A stretch of 22,544 bases of DNA from IMG/VR virus record IMGVR_UViG_3300037882_000774, positions 1 through 22,544 of that record. One strand, given 5' to 3'. Source of the DNA: a virus. Position 1 is the first letter of the stretch. Each line of letters begins with the position of its first letter. The translations under genes and the position numbers were made by a program. Shown one piece after another: positions 6,229-13,573 of the stretch. The notes under the pieces were generated by a model that made no database searches, was not told the DNA's origin, and saw only the letters and a list, made by a program, of their open reading frames with translations.

Positions 6229-7712
6229 TGGATCGCTTCGATATTGCGATGCGTGAGCGCTTTGCCGAAGTGCAGCGCCAACGCGAGGACATGCACACCT
6301 ATCAGTCTGAGATCGCTGTACCGTTTCTGCGTGACAACCCGTTTAGCGGATTGTTCTGTGACATGGGGCTCGGCAAGTCAATTTCATCGCTGACCGTCAT
6401 TTCCGACTTGCTTGCTGAGTTCACTTCCGACGATCCTGTCCTCGTGATAGCCCCGCTGCGCGTGGCCACCGACACGTGGCCGACCGAGATCGCAGCATGG
6501 CAGCACACAGCATGGATGAACCACGTGGTTATTCGAGATGACGGGCGGTTTGTTCGCAAAGAGGATCTTGCTCGATCCCGCGCGGCAATTCACATCATTA
6601 ATCGCGAACAGGTCGATTGGCTTGTGCATTTCCATCGGGAGCAATGGCCGTATCGGATCGTGTTTGTTGATGAGAGTTCGTCGTTCAAAGATCACACCTC
6701 GAATCGCTTCAAGGCACTTGCCAAGGTGCGCCGCACCCCCGGCTTGATCGAGCGTCTGCACATCCTCACTGCCACCCCTGCCGCTGAGTCTTACATTGGC
6801 CTGTTCACACAAATCTACCTGCTAGATTTGGGCCACAGGCTCGGCAAAAACATCACTGCGTACCGAGATCAATACTTCAGCTACAACAAGTATTCAATGA
6901 AGTACACGCTTCGACCTGGCGCCGAAGAAGAGATCCTTGAGAAGATTGCAGACATCACGCTCGTGATGAAGAAGAAGGACTATCTGCCAACAGCCGAGCC
7001 GACAGTCATTCAACACAAGGTCAAACTGGCACCCGCGCAGATTGATCTGCTGAAGAAGTTGGAACGCGACTTCTTGGTCACGCTGCCGGACGGCACCGAA
7101 CTTGAAGCGAAGACCGCGGCCATCCTGTCATCCATGCTGCTGCAGATGGCGTCAGGCTGTGTGTATGAGACTCTGCTAATCGAGGATTGGGAGACCGACG
7201 ATCTGAAGAAGGTCAAGAAGGTTCACGACCTGCATGATCACAAGGTTGAAGCGCTCAAGGAGATAGCCGAAGAGGCTGCGAATGAAGGCAAGCCGTTACT
7301 CGTGGCCTACTATTTTCAATCTAGCCTCGCGAAGCTGAGAAAGGCATTCCCGAAGGCCGTGGTCATGGACAAGTCCGGTAAGTGCATCAAGGCATGGAAC
7401 GCCGGCAAGATCCCGATGCTGCTTATCCACCCGCAGAGCGCTGGCCACGGGCTCAATCTGCAGTACGGTGGTAGCACACTGGTCTTCTTCGATCTGATCT
7501 ACTCGCTTGAGTTTTACCTGCAGACCATCGGGCGCCTTGATCGACAGGGACAACTCAATCCCGTCCTCGTGATTTTGCTCGTGGCTATGGGTTCGCGGGA
7601 TGAGTTGGTTGCTGAATGCCTTGCTGCAAAAGAGGATGCACAGGACAAGTTCTTTGCCATCCTCAAGCGGCTCATCAAGGCATTGCGGGCCAAGCGAGCG
7701 GAAGCCTTGTAA
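6228..7712 (+). CDS. SNF2-type DEAD/DEAH-box DNA helicase/translocase
   Basis: This 494-residue superfamily 2 ATPase has all main motifs in order: Walker A CDMGLGKS (residues 44-51), motif Ia VLVIAPLRV (71-79), motif II VDESS (147-151, Asp148/Glu149), motif III LTATPAA (180-186), motif V HPQSAGHGLNLQ (401-412) and motif VI QTIGRLDRQGQ (432-442). The arrangement is that of the compact SNF2-like helicases of phage replication modules. They translocate on duplex DNA and probably unwind or remodel it for the polymerase. ATG 6228 shares one base with the preceding stop (TGATG); TTG 6225 one codon earlier is less likely. The C-terminus is Lys/Arg-rich (KRLIKALRAKRAEAL). It is the last gene of the coupled polymerase operon. 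Confidence 0.9.
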   Translation: MDRFDIAMRERFAEVQRQREDMHTYQSEIAVPFLRDNPFSGLFCDMGLGKSISSLTVISDLLAEFTSDDPVLVIAPLRVATDTWPTEIAAWQHTAWMNHVVIRDDGRFVRKEDLARSRAAIHIINREQVDWLVHFHREQWPYRIVFVDESSSFKDHTSNRFKALAKVRRTPGLIERLHILTATPAAESYIGLFTQIYLLDLGHRLGKNITAYRDQYFSYNKYSMKYTLRPGAEEEILEKIADITLVMKKKDYLPTAEPTVIQHKVKLAPAQIDLLKKLERDFLVTLPDGTELEAKTAAILSSMLLQMASGCVYETLLIEDWETDDLKKVKKVHDLHDHKVEALKEIAEEAANEGKPLLVAYYFQSSLAKLRKAFPKAVVMDKSGKCIKAWNAGKIPMLLIHPQSAGHGLNLQYGGSTLVFFDLIYSLEFYLQTIGRLDRQGQLNPVLVILLVAMGSRDELVAECLAAKEDAQDKFFAILKRLIKALRAKRAEAL

Positions 7713-7778
7713 AGTACACCCGCCTTCCGGTTGGGGTGCTCCTGGGTTGCCGGTTGGCTTTGCGCCTCGCTTGGTGCA

Positions 7779-7824
7779 AGGGCGAACGTGATCACCGGCT
7801 CGATGGGTGCTCTCCGTTCGCCCT
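7779..7824 (+). terminator. Large hairpin with T-rich tail after the helicase
   Basis: A perfect 10-bp inverted repeat, AGGGCGAACG (7779-7788) and CGTTCGCCCT (7815-7824), encloses 26 bases that contain a small inner stem (CACC 7793-7796 with GGTG 7806-7809). It is followed by ACTTTT. It may terminate the replication operon. An operator or packaging signal is an alternative reading. Confidence 0.55.
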
Positions 7825-7839
7825 ACTTTTCGGTGCAGG

Positions 7840-7845
7840 TATCAT
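7840..7845 (+). promoter_or_regulatory. Possible -10 box before the HTH gene
   Basis: TATCAT (5 of 6 matches to TATAAT) lies 15 bases before the ATG at 7861. A -35 at the right distance is poor (TTCGCC, overlapping the hairpin arm), so the promoter would need an activator or be weak. If used, the transcript would start within about ten bases of the start codon, giving a nearly leaderless mRNA. Confidence 0.3.
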
Positions 7846-7860
7846 GTATGCATTGCACAC

Positions 7861-8073
7861 ATGAACGAAATCCTTTTGCACTTGGAAAAGACCACAGGGC
7901 TCGGGCCGACTTACGTCGCTCGTTTGCTTGGGGTTGCTTATCCGACTTACGCACAGTATCGGAGCGGGCTTCGCCCATTGCAGAAGTACCACGCGCGGCA
8001 CATTGAAGCATTGCTCATGCTGCCGACAAAGGCTGTGCGTCAGTTGATCGAGAGGCACGTCAATGGCACTTAA
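7861..8073 (+). CDS. Small helix-turn-helix DNA-binding protein
   Basis: This 70-residue protein is almost all helix. Residues 13-35 (GLGPTYVARLLGV followed by AYPTYAQYRSG) match the helix-turn-helix pattern of the Xre/Cro type, G-hhx-x-hA-x-hLGV-x-x-x-hxxhxSG, and the next helix (HARHIEALLML) matches the packing helix of that fold. ATG 7861 is chosen because the HTH is complete from here. No Shine-Dalgarno precedes it, and a GTG at 7807 in the same frame would add an unlikely Cys/Arg-rich leader inside the hairpin. The 3' end overlaps the small terminase gene by 11 bases, so the two are probably translated from one message. It may regulate the late operon by binding the adjacent intergenic DNA; this is inference from position. 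Confidence 0.75.
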   Translation: MNEILLHLEKTTGLGPTYVARLLGVAYPTYAQYRSGLRPLQKYHARHIEALLMLPTKAVRQLIERHVNGT

Positions 8074-8644
8074 GGGCACAGGCAACAGCGACGACGAATC
8101 GCTTGCCGCGATCTATCAAGGGGTCAATCAGGACCAGTTGATGCGCATGTTCAAGATGGACCATCGAACCGCAAAGCGGAAGATGATGGAAGCTCGTGAA
8201 GGTGGCGTCAAACCGATCGGCAAGAAGCACACGGCCGAACTCTATGCAATCCACGAGATCGCCCCGTACTTCTGCAAGCCGGTCATGGACCCGAGCGAGT
8301 ACATCAAGTCGATGGACCCTCGCGAGTTGCCGAAGATCCTCACCAAAGAGTTCTGGGCTGGCCAGCGATCCCGTCAAGAGTATGAAGAGAAGGCCGGCTC
8401 TCTTTGGAGAACCGAGAAGGTTGTTGAAGAAGTTGGCGAATTGATGAAACTCGTCAAGATGTCATCCTTGCTCATGCTCGATGCGGTGGAGCGGCAGACC
8501 GAACTGAGTGACCGTCAACGAGAGATCATTCGTTCATTGACGCATGGCATGCTCAATGATTTGATGAAGCGCGTGGACAGCAAATTCAAGGTGCCCGAAG
8601 CCGATGAGCAACTACAAGAAAAAACGGACGACCAAGACCTATGA
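8063..8644 (+). CDS. Terminase small subunit (DUF1441 type)
   Basis: This 193-residue protein matches the DUF1441 pattern of small terminase subunits. An N-terminal winged-HTH-like region (GVNQDQLMRMFKMDHRTAKRKM, residues about 20-41) would bind the packaging site. A linker with GKKHTAELYAIHEIAPYF follows, then the characteristic LPKILTKEFWAGQRSRQEYEEKAGSLWRTE core (near residues 89-118) and a C-terminal helical part used for oligomerisation and terminase contact. It recognises phage DNA and loads the large subunit. ATG 8063 has a GAGAGG ribosome binding site 6-8 bases upstream and overlaps the HTH gene by 11 bases. The large terminase gene begins inside its last 41 bases. Confidence 0.87.
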   Translation: MALKGTGNSDDESLAAIYQGVNQDQLMRMFKMDHRTAKRKMMEAREGGVKPIGKKHTAELYAIHEIAPYFCKPVMDPSEYIKSMDPRELPKILTKEFWAGQRSRQEYEEKAGSLWRTEKVVEEVGELMKLVKMSSLLMLDAVERQTELSDRQREIIRSLTHGMLNDLMKRVDSKFKVPEADEQLQEKTDDQDL

Positions 8645-10694
8645 GACGGTCGGCGAGATCATTTGCGATCTCGCCTTGATGCTCTCGCCACCTGAGAATC
8701 TAAGCGTCTCTCAGGCTGCCGAGAAGTATCGCTACATCAATCAACCCGGTGCCTACGTGGGCCAGTGGAAGAACGCGACCGTGCCCTACATGGTCGAGCC
8801 GCAGAACACCTTCACGTCTCGCGACTACAGTGGAATGATCTTCGTTGGTCCGGCGCAATGTGCGAAGACCGATAGTCTTGTGATCAACACGCTGGCCTAC
8901 AGCATCAAGGTCGACCCGATGGACATGATGGTCGTCTGTCCGACGATGCTCGATGCTCGCGACTTCGGCCTTCGTCGTATTGATCGTCTTCATCGACACA
9001 GTGAAGAAATTGGCGAGATGCTGCTGCCGACAGCGGATGCAGACAACCGCTTCGACAAGCAGTACACGACGGGCATGCTATTCACGCTGGCTTGGCCGAC
9101 ACCCAGTCAACTCGCAGGCAAGCCTATCGGTCGCATCGTGTTGACTGATCGTGACCGCATGCCTGACGACATTGATGGTGACGGTGAGCCATTCGACTTG
9201 GCGAGCAAGCGCACAACGACATTCGGCTCTTACGCAATGACCGTGGCCGAGTCCTCACCTTCGCGCGAGGTTGGCAATCTCAAGTGGATTCCTCAGTCGC
9301 TGCATGAATCTCCGCCGTGCGAAGGCATTCTCAAGCTGTACAACCGAGGTGATCGCCGCCGTTGGTACTGGCCCTGTCCGCATTGCGACGGGTACTTCGA
9401 AGGCAACTTCAAGCACCTCGATTGGGACACGGCAGCAGAAGGCACCAACAGGGACCGCGCAGCAACTGTGAGAATGATCTGCCCGCATTGCGGTGCCTAC
9501 ATTCACCCCGACTACCGCGAAGACATGCAGTTCTTCGGAATCTGGCTCAAAGATGGGCAGGCGATCGGGAATGACGGCAAGGTCTTTGGGCCGCAGCAGA
9601 GAACGTCAATTGCATCATTCTGGCTCAACGGGGTTGCTGCTTCATTCGCTTCTTGGCGATCTCTTGTCGAGACCTACCTGAATGCGAATGATGAGTACCT
9701 GCGGACAGGCTCTGAAGAGGCTCTGAAGAAGTTCTACAACAACGATCTCGGGCAGCCCTACTATCCGAAGTCGCAGAACGAGTCGCGGCTTCCCGAGGTG
9801 CTCAAGTCACGTGCAGAGAAGACGAATGAGCGCAAGGTGCCGCTCGGTGTGCGGTTCTTGGTCGCGACGATTGACGTTCAGAAAAATATGTTCGTCGTTC
9901 AGGTCTTCGGCATTGTTCCGGGTCTGAAGTTTGACATGGTGCTCGTCGATCGTTTCGACATCCGCAAGAGCAAGCGCACAGATCACGACGGCGAGCATCT
10001 TTGGGTCAAGCCGAACACCTACGTTGAGGACTGGGACGAGATCACAGAGCACGTGATCAAGAAGGAATACGAACTCGACGATGACACAGGCCGATTGATG
10101 TCAATCCGCTTTGTCGGCTGTGACTCAGGCGGCCGGGCAGGTGTCACGTCAATGGCGTACTCCTACTATCGCAACTTGCGCGAGGCGAACCTGCATCGTC
10201 GCTTCATTCTGCTGAAGGGTGACTCATCTCCCAATCAGCCGCGCACGCGGATCAGCTATCCAGACTCAAACAGGAAGGACATGAAGGCCGGCGCGCGAGG
10301 CGACATCCCGATTCTGATGCTCAATTCCAATCAGATCAAGGACGACCTGGACGGACGCCTTGATTGCCTTGAGCCGGGTAAAGGAATGTACCGTTACCCC
10401 GATTGGCTGTCCGACTCGTGGTTCGCTGAGTTGTGTGCCGAGATCCGCACAGACAAGGGATGGGAGAACCTGGCAGGGCATCGAAATGAGGCATGGGACT
10501 TGAGTTGCTACGTCATCGGTCTGTGCATTTCGGAGTTGCTGCGCGTCGAGCACATCAATTGGAAAGAACCACCCGGATGGGCCGCCGAGTGGGACAAGAA
10601 CGACTTGGTGCGAAACGCTGACAAGCCGGTTCCTTTCGCGAACCAGCTAAAATCAACGCACGACTTTGCGTCCTTTGCCAAGGCACTCGCTTGA
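8604..10694 (+). CDS. Terminase large subunit (lambda GpA family)
   Basis: This 696-residue packaging motor and nuclease is of the GpA family. The ATPase domain has a Walker A-like GPAQCAKTD (residues 82-90, Lys88) with Ala where Gly usually precedes the Lys. The Walker B position reads IVLTDRDRMPDD (178-189), so the canonical D-E is replaced by T-D. Two CPHC pairs (Cys258/261 and Cys293/296) form a likely zinc site. The C-terminal nuclease domain begins near VATIDVQ and includes the CDSGG segment. GpA enzymes cut concatemers at cos and drive DNA into the prohead through the portal. ATG 8604 overlaps the small subunit by 41 bases; the next in-frame Met is at 8679. Length is close to lambda gpA (641 aa). 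Confidence 0.93.
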   Translation: MSNYKKKRTTKTYETVGEIICDLALMLSPPENLSVSQAAEKYRYINQPGAYVGQWKNATVPYMVEPQNTFTSRDYSGMIFVGPAQCAKTDSLVINTLAYSIKVDPMDMMVVCPTMLDARDFGLRRIDRLHRHSEEIGEMLLPTADADNRFDKQYTTGMLFTLAWPTPSQLAGKPIGRIVLTDRDRMPDDIDGDGEPFDLASKRTTTFGSYAMTVAESSPSREVGNLKWIPQSLHESPPCEGILKLYNRGDRRRWYWPCPHCDGYFEGNFKHLDWDTAAEGTNRDRAATVRMICPHCGAYIHPDYREDMQFFGIWLKDGQAIGNDGKVFGPQQRTSIASFWLNGVAASFASWRSLVETYLNANDEYLRTGSEEALKKFYNNDLGQPYYPKSQNESRLPEVLKSRAEKTNERKVPLGVRFLVATIDVQKNMFVVQVFGIVPGLKFDMVLVDRFDIRKSKRTDHDGEHLWVKPNTYVEDWDEITEHVIKKEYELDDDTGRLMSIRFVGCDSGGRAGVTSMAYSYYRNLREANLHRRFILLKGDSSPNQPRTRISYPDSNRKDMKAGARGDIPILMLNSNQIKDDLDGRLDCLEPGKGMYRYPDWLSDSWFAELCAEIRTDKGWENLAGHRNEAWDLSCYVIGLCISELLRVEHINWKEPPGWAAEWDKNDLVRNADKPVPFANQLKSTHDFASFAKALA

Positions 10695-10731
10695 CGCAAC
10701 TGCGGTAATCATTCTCAACGAGGTAACTGAA

Positions 10732-10974
10732 ATGCCAGCAATCATTGCAACCAACTCGCTGTTGAATGAAGCCCGCAAGGCGTATCACTCCTTGATGACA
10801 GGCACCTCTGCGCGCGTCGTCGTGGATCAGAACGGTGAGCGGGTCGAGTTCGTTGCGGCCAACAAGCAAGCCCTCTTGGCCTACATCACCCAGCTTGAAC
10901 AGCAATTGGGCGTGCCTTGCGGGACTGAGATCAGCCCTTCGTCGGCCTTCCATCCCGCAACCTTCACGTTCTGA
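10732..10974 (+). CDS. gpW-like head-tail connector protein
   Basis: This 80-residue protein is a clear match to the lambda gpW pattern. It has a first helix LLNEARKAYHSLMTG, a beta hairpin SARVVVDQNGERVEF around a D-x-NG turn, and a second helix LLAYITQLEQQLG, i.e. an alpha-beta-beta-alpha fold. Lambda gpW has 68 residues and the same layout; here the C-terminus is longer and ends HPATFTF. gpW binds under the portal after packaging and allows gpFII and the tail to attach. ATG 10732 is preceded by a GAGGT ribosome binding site 7-8 bases upstream; the same frame is open further 5' but only with unlikely sequence. The portal gene starts two bases after the stop, as in lambda A-W-B. Confidence 0.92.
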   Translation: MPAIIATNSLLNEARKAYHSLMTGTSARVVVDQNGERVEFVAANKQALLAYITQLEQQLGVPCGTEISPSSAFHPATFTF

Positions 10975-10976
10975 AC

Positions 10977-12566
10977 ATGCAATTCGATCTTGACATTCGG
11001 CCCCCGACCCAACGGGCAATCGGCGGCGGCCTTGAGGGTGCTGAACGAACAAGCCGCGAGACCTTCGCATGGCGCCCCCCGATCATCTCGCCTGACCGAC
11101 AAATCAATCCGGTCAAGGAAGAGGCTGACGCGCGAGGGCGCGACTCGGTGCAGAACGACGGCTTTGCGACAGGTGCTGTACACACCCATCGGGACAGCAT
11201 TGTCGGCTCGCAATATCGATTGAACGCTCAACCCGACTTCGAACTGCTGGGTGCAGATCAAGCGTGGGCCGACGAGTTCCAACGGGTCGTCGAGAGTCGC
11301 TTCAACCTCCTGGCCGACAGCGATGAATGCTGGCTCGATGCCTCGCGCAAGATGAACCTGACCGAGATGGTTCGCCTTGCCGTTGGTGGTTTCCTCTTCA
11401 CAGGTGAAGTGCTGGGCACCGTCGAATGGCTGCGTTCAAGTGAGCGCCCATTCGCCACTGCGATCCAGATGATCAGCCCGAGCCGGCTGAGCAATCCCAA
11501 CGGAGTTGCCGACGATCGCTACTTGCGTCGAGGCGTGACGCGCAACATCTTCGGTGAGCCTCTTTCATACTCCATTCAGGTGGCGCATCCGACAGATCGC
11601 TACATCGACATGGAAAACTTGCGTTGGCGCGAGGTGCCTGCGCGCAAGCCATGGGGTCGTCGGCAAGTGCTGCACATCTATGACCCGCTACAGCCGGACC
11701 AGACGCGCGGCGTGGCCGACATGGTGTCCGTGCTCAAGCAGATGCGGATGACCAAGAAGTTCCAAGACATCGTGCTGCAAAGCGCCGTGGTGAATGCCAC
11801 GTATGCGGCTGCGATTGAATCGGAACTTCCCCGCGAGGTGATCTTCGGCGCAATGGGTGCAGGTCAAGCAGGCTTCGGCGAGATGCTCGGGCAGTACATG
11901 ACATCGCTGTCGGCCTACGTTGGCGGGTCGAACAACATCGCCATCGACGGGGTGAAGATGCCCCATCTGTTCCCCGGAACCAAGTTGTCCTTGAAGCCGA
12001 TGGGCACGCCGGGCGGCGTCGGTACGGATTTCGACTCGGCCCTCATGCGGCACACCGCGGCAGGGCTCGGCATGTCATATGAAGAGTTCTCTCGGGACTT
12101 CTCCAAGACGAACTATTCGTCGGCCCGAGCTTCCATGGGGCAGACCTTCAAGTTCACGCAAGGCCGCAAGAAGGTCGTGGCCGACAAGATGGCAACAATG
12201 ATCTATCACCTCGTGCTTGAGGAAGAGATCAACGCCAAGAATGTTCCGCTGCCCAAGGGCTTCACGATTGACACGTACTACAGTGATCCTGTGATGCGTG
12301 AAGCGATCGGTGCATGTGATTGGATCGGTGCGTCTCGCGGGCAGATCGACGAACTGAAAGAGACGCAAGCCGCAATCATGCGGATCAACAGCGGGCTTTC
12401 AACCTGGGAAGCCGAGTGCGCTCGCCTGGGTGGCGACTGGCGTCGTCTGTTCAAGCAACAGGCCCGTGAGCGTCGCATGCAAGAAGAATTGAATCTTGAA
12501 TTCTCGCAAGATGCCAAGCAGCCTGGCGCGAATGACGCGAAGAACACCATGGACTCGAACAACTGA
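10977..12566 (+). CDS. Portal protein (lambda gpB family)
   Basis: This 529-residue protein resembles lambda-type portals. Supporting segments are the N-terminal ETFAWRPPIISPD, the RGRDSVQNDGFATGAVHTHRDSIVGSQ stretch (near residues 53-80), FTGEVLGTVEW, the wing/stem region with QPDQTRGVADMVSVLKQMR, and the crown-side region with YEEFSRDFSKTNYSSARAS. Portals form a dodecameric ring at one capsid vertex through which the terminase pumps DNA and to which gpW binds. Lambda gpB has 533 residues, almost the same length. ATG 10977 lies two bases after the gpW stop without a strong Shine-Dalgarno, so reinitiation from gpW is likely. The charged C-terminus ends with a QPGANDAKNT-like tail of low complexity. 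Confidence 0.93.
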   Translation: MQFDLDIRPPTQRAIGGGLEGAERTSRETFAWRPPIISPDRQINPVKEEADARGRDSVQNDGFATGAVHTHRDSIVGSQYRLNAQPDFELLGADQAWADEFQRVVESRFNLLADSDECWLDASRKMNLTEMVRLAVGGFLFTGEVLGTVEWLRSSERPFATAIQMISPSRLSNPNGVADDRYLRRGVTRNIFGEPLSYSIQVAHPTDRYIDMENLRWREVPARKPWGRRQVLHIYDPLQPDQTRGVADMVSVLKQMRMTKKFQDIVLQSAVVNATYAAAIESELPREVIFGAMGAGQAGFGEMLGQYMTSLSAYVGGSNNIAIDGVKMPHLFPGTKLSLKPMGTPGGVGTDFDSALMRHTAAGLGMSYEEFSRDFSKTNYSSARASMGQTFKFTQGRKKVVADKMATMIYHLVLEEEINAKNVPLPKGFTIDTYYSDPVMREAIGACDWIGASRGQIDELKETQAAIMRINSGLSTWEAECARLGGDWRRLFKQQARERRMQEELNLEFSQDAKQPGANDAKNTMDSNN

Positions 12567-12581
12567 TCAAAGGGGATAGAC

Positions 12582-12707
12582 ATGGGAATCATTCGAGAAC
12601 TCATTCAGGCGATTCGTGAATTGACGGCTGAGATCAGGCTGCTTCGACAGAAGACATACCCCGAAGTACAGGGCGGGGGCGGGGGTGGCCCTGCACCTGT
12701 GAAGTGA
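12582..12707 (+). CDS. Tiny unknown protein with Gly-rich tail (41 aa)
   Basis: ATG 12582 opens a 41-residue ORF that begins MGIIRELIQAIRELTAEI and ends in a run of six Gly followed by PAPVK. The first 24 residues form one amphipathic, heptad-like helix (I, L, I, L, I and L on one face). Support for translation is a GGGGAT ribosome binding site 6 bases before the ATG, its position 15 bases after the portal stop, and the next gene starting three bases after its own stop. It has no membrane span and no family I recognise. It could be a helix-mediated adaptor or assembly peptide; no function is assigned. Confidence 0.6.
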   Translation: MGIIRELIQAIRELTAEIRLLRQKTYPEVQGGGGGGPAPVK

Positions 12708-12710
12708 CCG

Positions 12711-12917
12711 ATGGAAGACAAAGACCCGCCGAACTCAAAACCATGGACGGATTCAGATAAGGCGGATCTGGAATCTCTCCTACAGGAAAGGCGGCATCGC
12801 AAATGGCTAGCGGACAGCATGATGCAGTGGGCGAAATGGGTGGCCGCGATAGCTCTTGGGGCTACAGTGGTGTGGGACTGGATCGCCAAGATCATCAAAC
12901 AAGCTGGCACGCCATGA
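12711..12917 (+). CDS. Small single-span membrane protein (68 aa)
   Basis: This 68-residue protein has a polar N-terminal helix (WTDSDKADLESLLQERRHRKW, residues 12-32) rich in charge. A single membrane segment follows at roughly residues 40-62 (WAKWVAAIALGATVVWDWIAKII), bounded by Trp residues, with a short tail. Positive residues before the span suggest the N-terminus stays in the cytoplasm. The size and topology fit a holin-like or accessory membrane protein of phage, but no holin family is recognisable. ATG 12711 lies three bases after the previous stop. The stop overlaps the next membrane-protein gene (ATGA at 12914-12917), so the two are probably coupled. Confidence 0.7.
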   Translation: MEDKDPPNSKPWTDSDKADLESLLQERRHRKWLADSMMQWAKWVAAIALGATVVWDWIAKIIKQAGTP

Positions 12918-13375
12918 CCAAACTCTTCGTGAAGATTTCCCAACGCTGGATGTGGCTTGCGAATGTCACCATCCTGTTGTCATTCGTGATCATTGCAACC
13001 TACGCAGCGGATCGGGCCCCGCCGTTCAAAGTGCTGACAATGAATCCATTGCAAGTGGCGCGCGGTGAGACCGCTGTCTTCAAGGCGACTGTGTGGCGTG
13101 ATCCGACTCGGAAATGCTCAGCCGAGTTCTCTCGCTTCATTTTCGATTCAAGTGGTGCGCGGCACGACCTTGGTAAATCGACAGCCACAGCCGAAATGAT
13201 CAGCAGCATGGAGAAAGAAAGTCCAGGCATGCTTACCGTTTCCGTGCAGATCCCGATTGATGTTGCGACAGGGCACGCAAAAATGGTCACTGCGTTGCAG
13301 TATCGGTGCAATAAGGTACATGCTGTATGGCCAATCGAAACCACGACAGAACTACCGTTTACGGTACTGCCATAG
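12914..13375 (+). CDS. Membrane-anchored protein with periplasmic beta domain (153 aa)
   Basis: This 153-residue protein begins with a short basic end and a membrane anchor or uncleaved signal at about residues 11-31 (WMWLANVTILLSFVIIATYAA). The rest is polar and strand-rich: LQVARGETAVFKATVWRD, FSRFIFDSSGARHDL, TVSVQIPIDVATGHAKM and YRCNKVHAVWPIE. It contains two cysteines (Cys68 and Cys132) that could form a disulfide outside the cytoplasm. The strand pattern looks like one Ig-like domain and resembles small membrane-anchored proteins of unknown role in other phages; I cannot name the family. ATG 12914 overlaps the upstream stop (ATGA); the ORF extends 5' but only as antifunctional shadow of that gene. 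It may act in the cell envelope, e.g. lysis or exclusion of other phages. Confidence 0.7.
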   Translation: MTKLFVKISQRWMWLANVTILLSFVIIATYAADRAPPFKVLTMNPLQVARGETAVFKATVWRDPTRKCSAEFSRFIFDSSGARHDLGKSTATAEMISSMEKESPGMLTVSVQIPIDVATGHAKMVTALQYRCNKVHAVWPIETTTELPFTVLP

Positions 13376-13542
13376 GGCTCTTGGCCTTGGGTGCGGCGCT
13401 GCACTACGGGTGGGCGCTGGTGCCACCTGAGCATGCCGCTCAGGTCTGGAATGCCTGTGGAGCGGTAGCCCGTGCCGCATTGATCGTCTTCGTTGTCGCG
13501 CGGCTCATGCACCCGCTTGTCAGGGCTGTGCAACTGTCTTAG
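13327..13542 (+). CDS. Small two-span membrane protein, holin-like (71 aa)
   Basis: This 71-residue protein has two predicted membrane segments, about residues 12-31 (YGTAIGLLALGAALHYGWAL) and 44-61 (CGAVARAALIVFVVARLM), joined by a short polar loop (VPPEHAAQVWN). Charged ends put both termini on the same side. This is the topology of class II holins, but no specific family is recognised and no endolysin is seen in the window. ATG 13327 overlaps the preceding gene by 49 bases in another frame. An AAGG about 10 bases before the ATG supports this start. A role in lysis is inferred only from topology and neighbours. Confidence 0.65.
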   Translation: MANRNHDRTTVYGTAIGLLALGAALHYGWALVPPEHAAQVWNACGAVARAALIVFVVARLMHPLVRAVQLS

Positions 13543-13573
13543 CTTACAGGTGGCAGATCGACGATGACCTGTG

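Larger units (their letters stand above)
7713..7860. other. Intergenic region between early and late modules
   Basis: No convincing gene is seen in these 148 bases. They hold two copies of CCGGTTGG about 26 bases apart near the left end, the large hairpin at 7779-7824, and a possible -10 box at 7840-7845. A position between the replication operon and the terminase genes would also suit a cos or pac site, but no direct sequence proof of one is visible. Confidence 0.5.
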
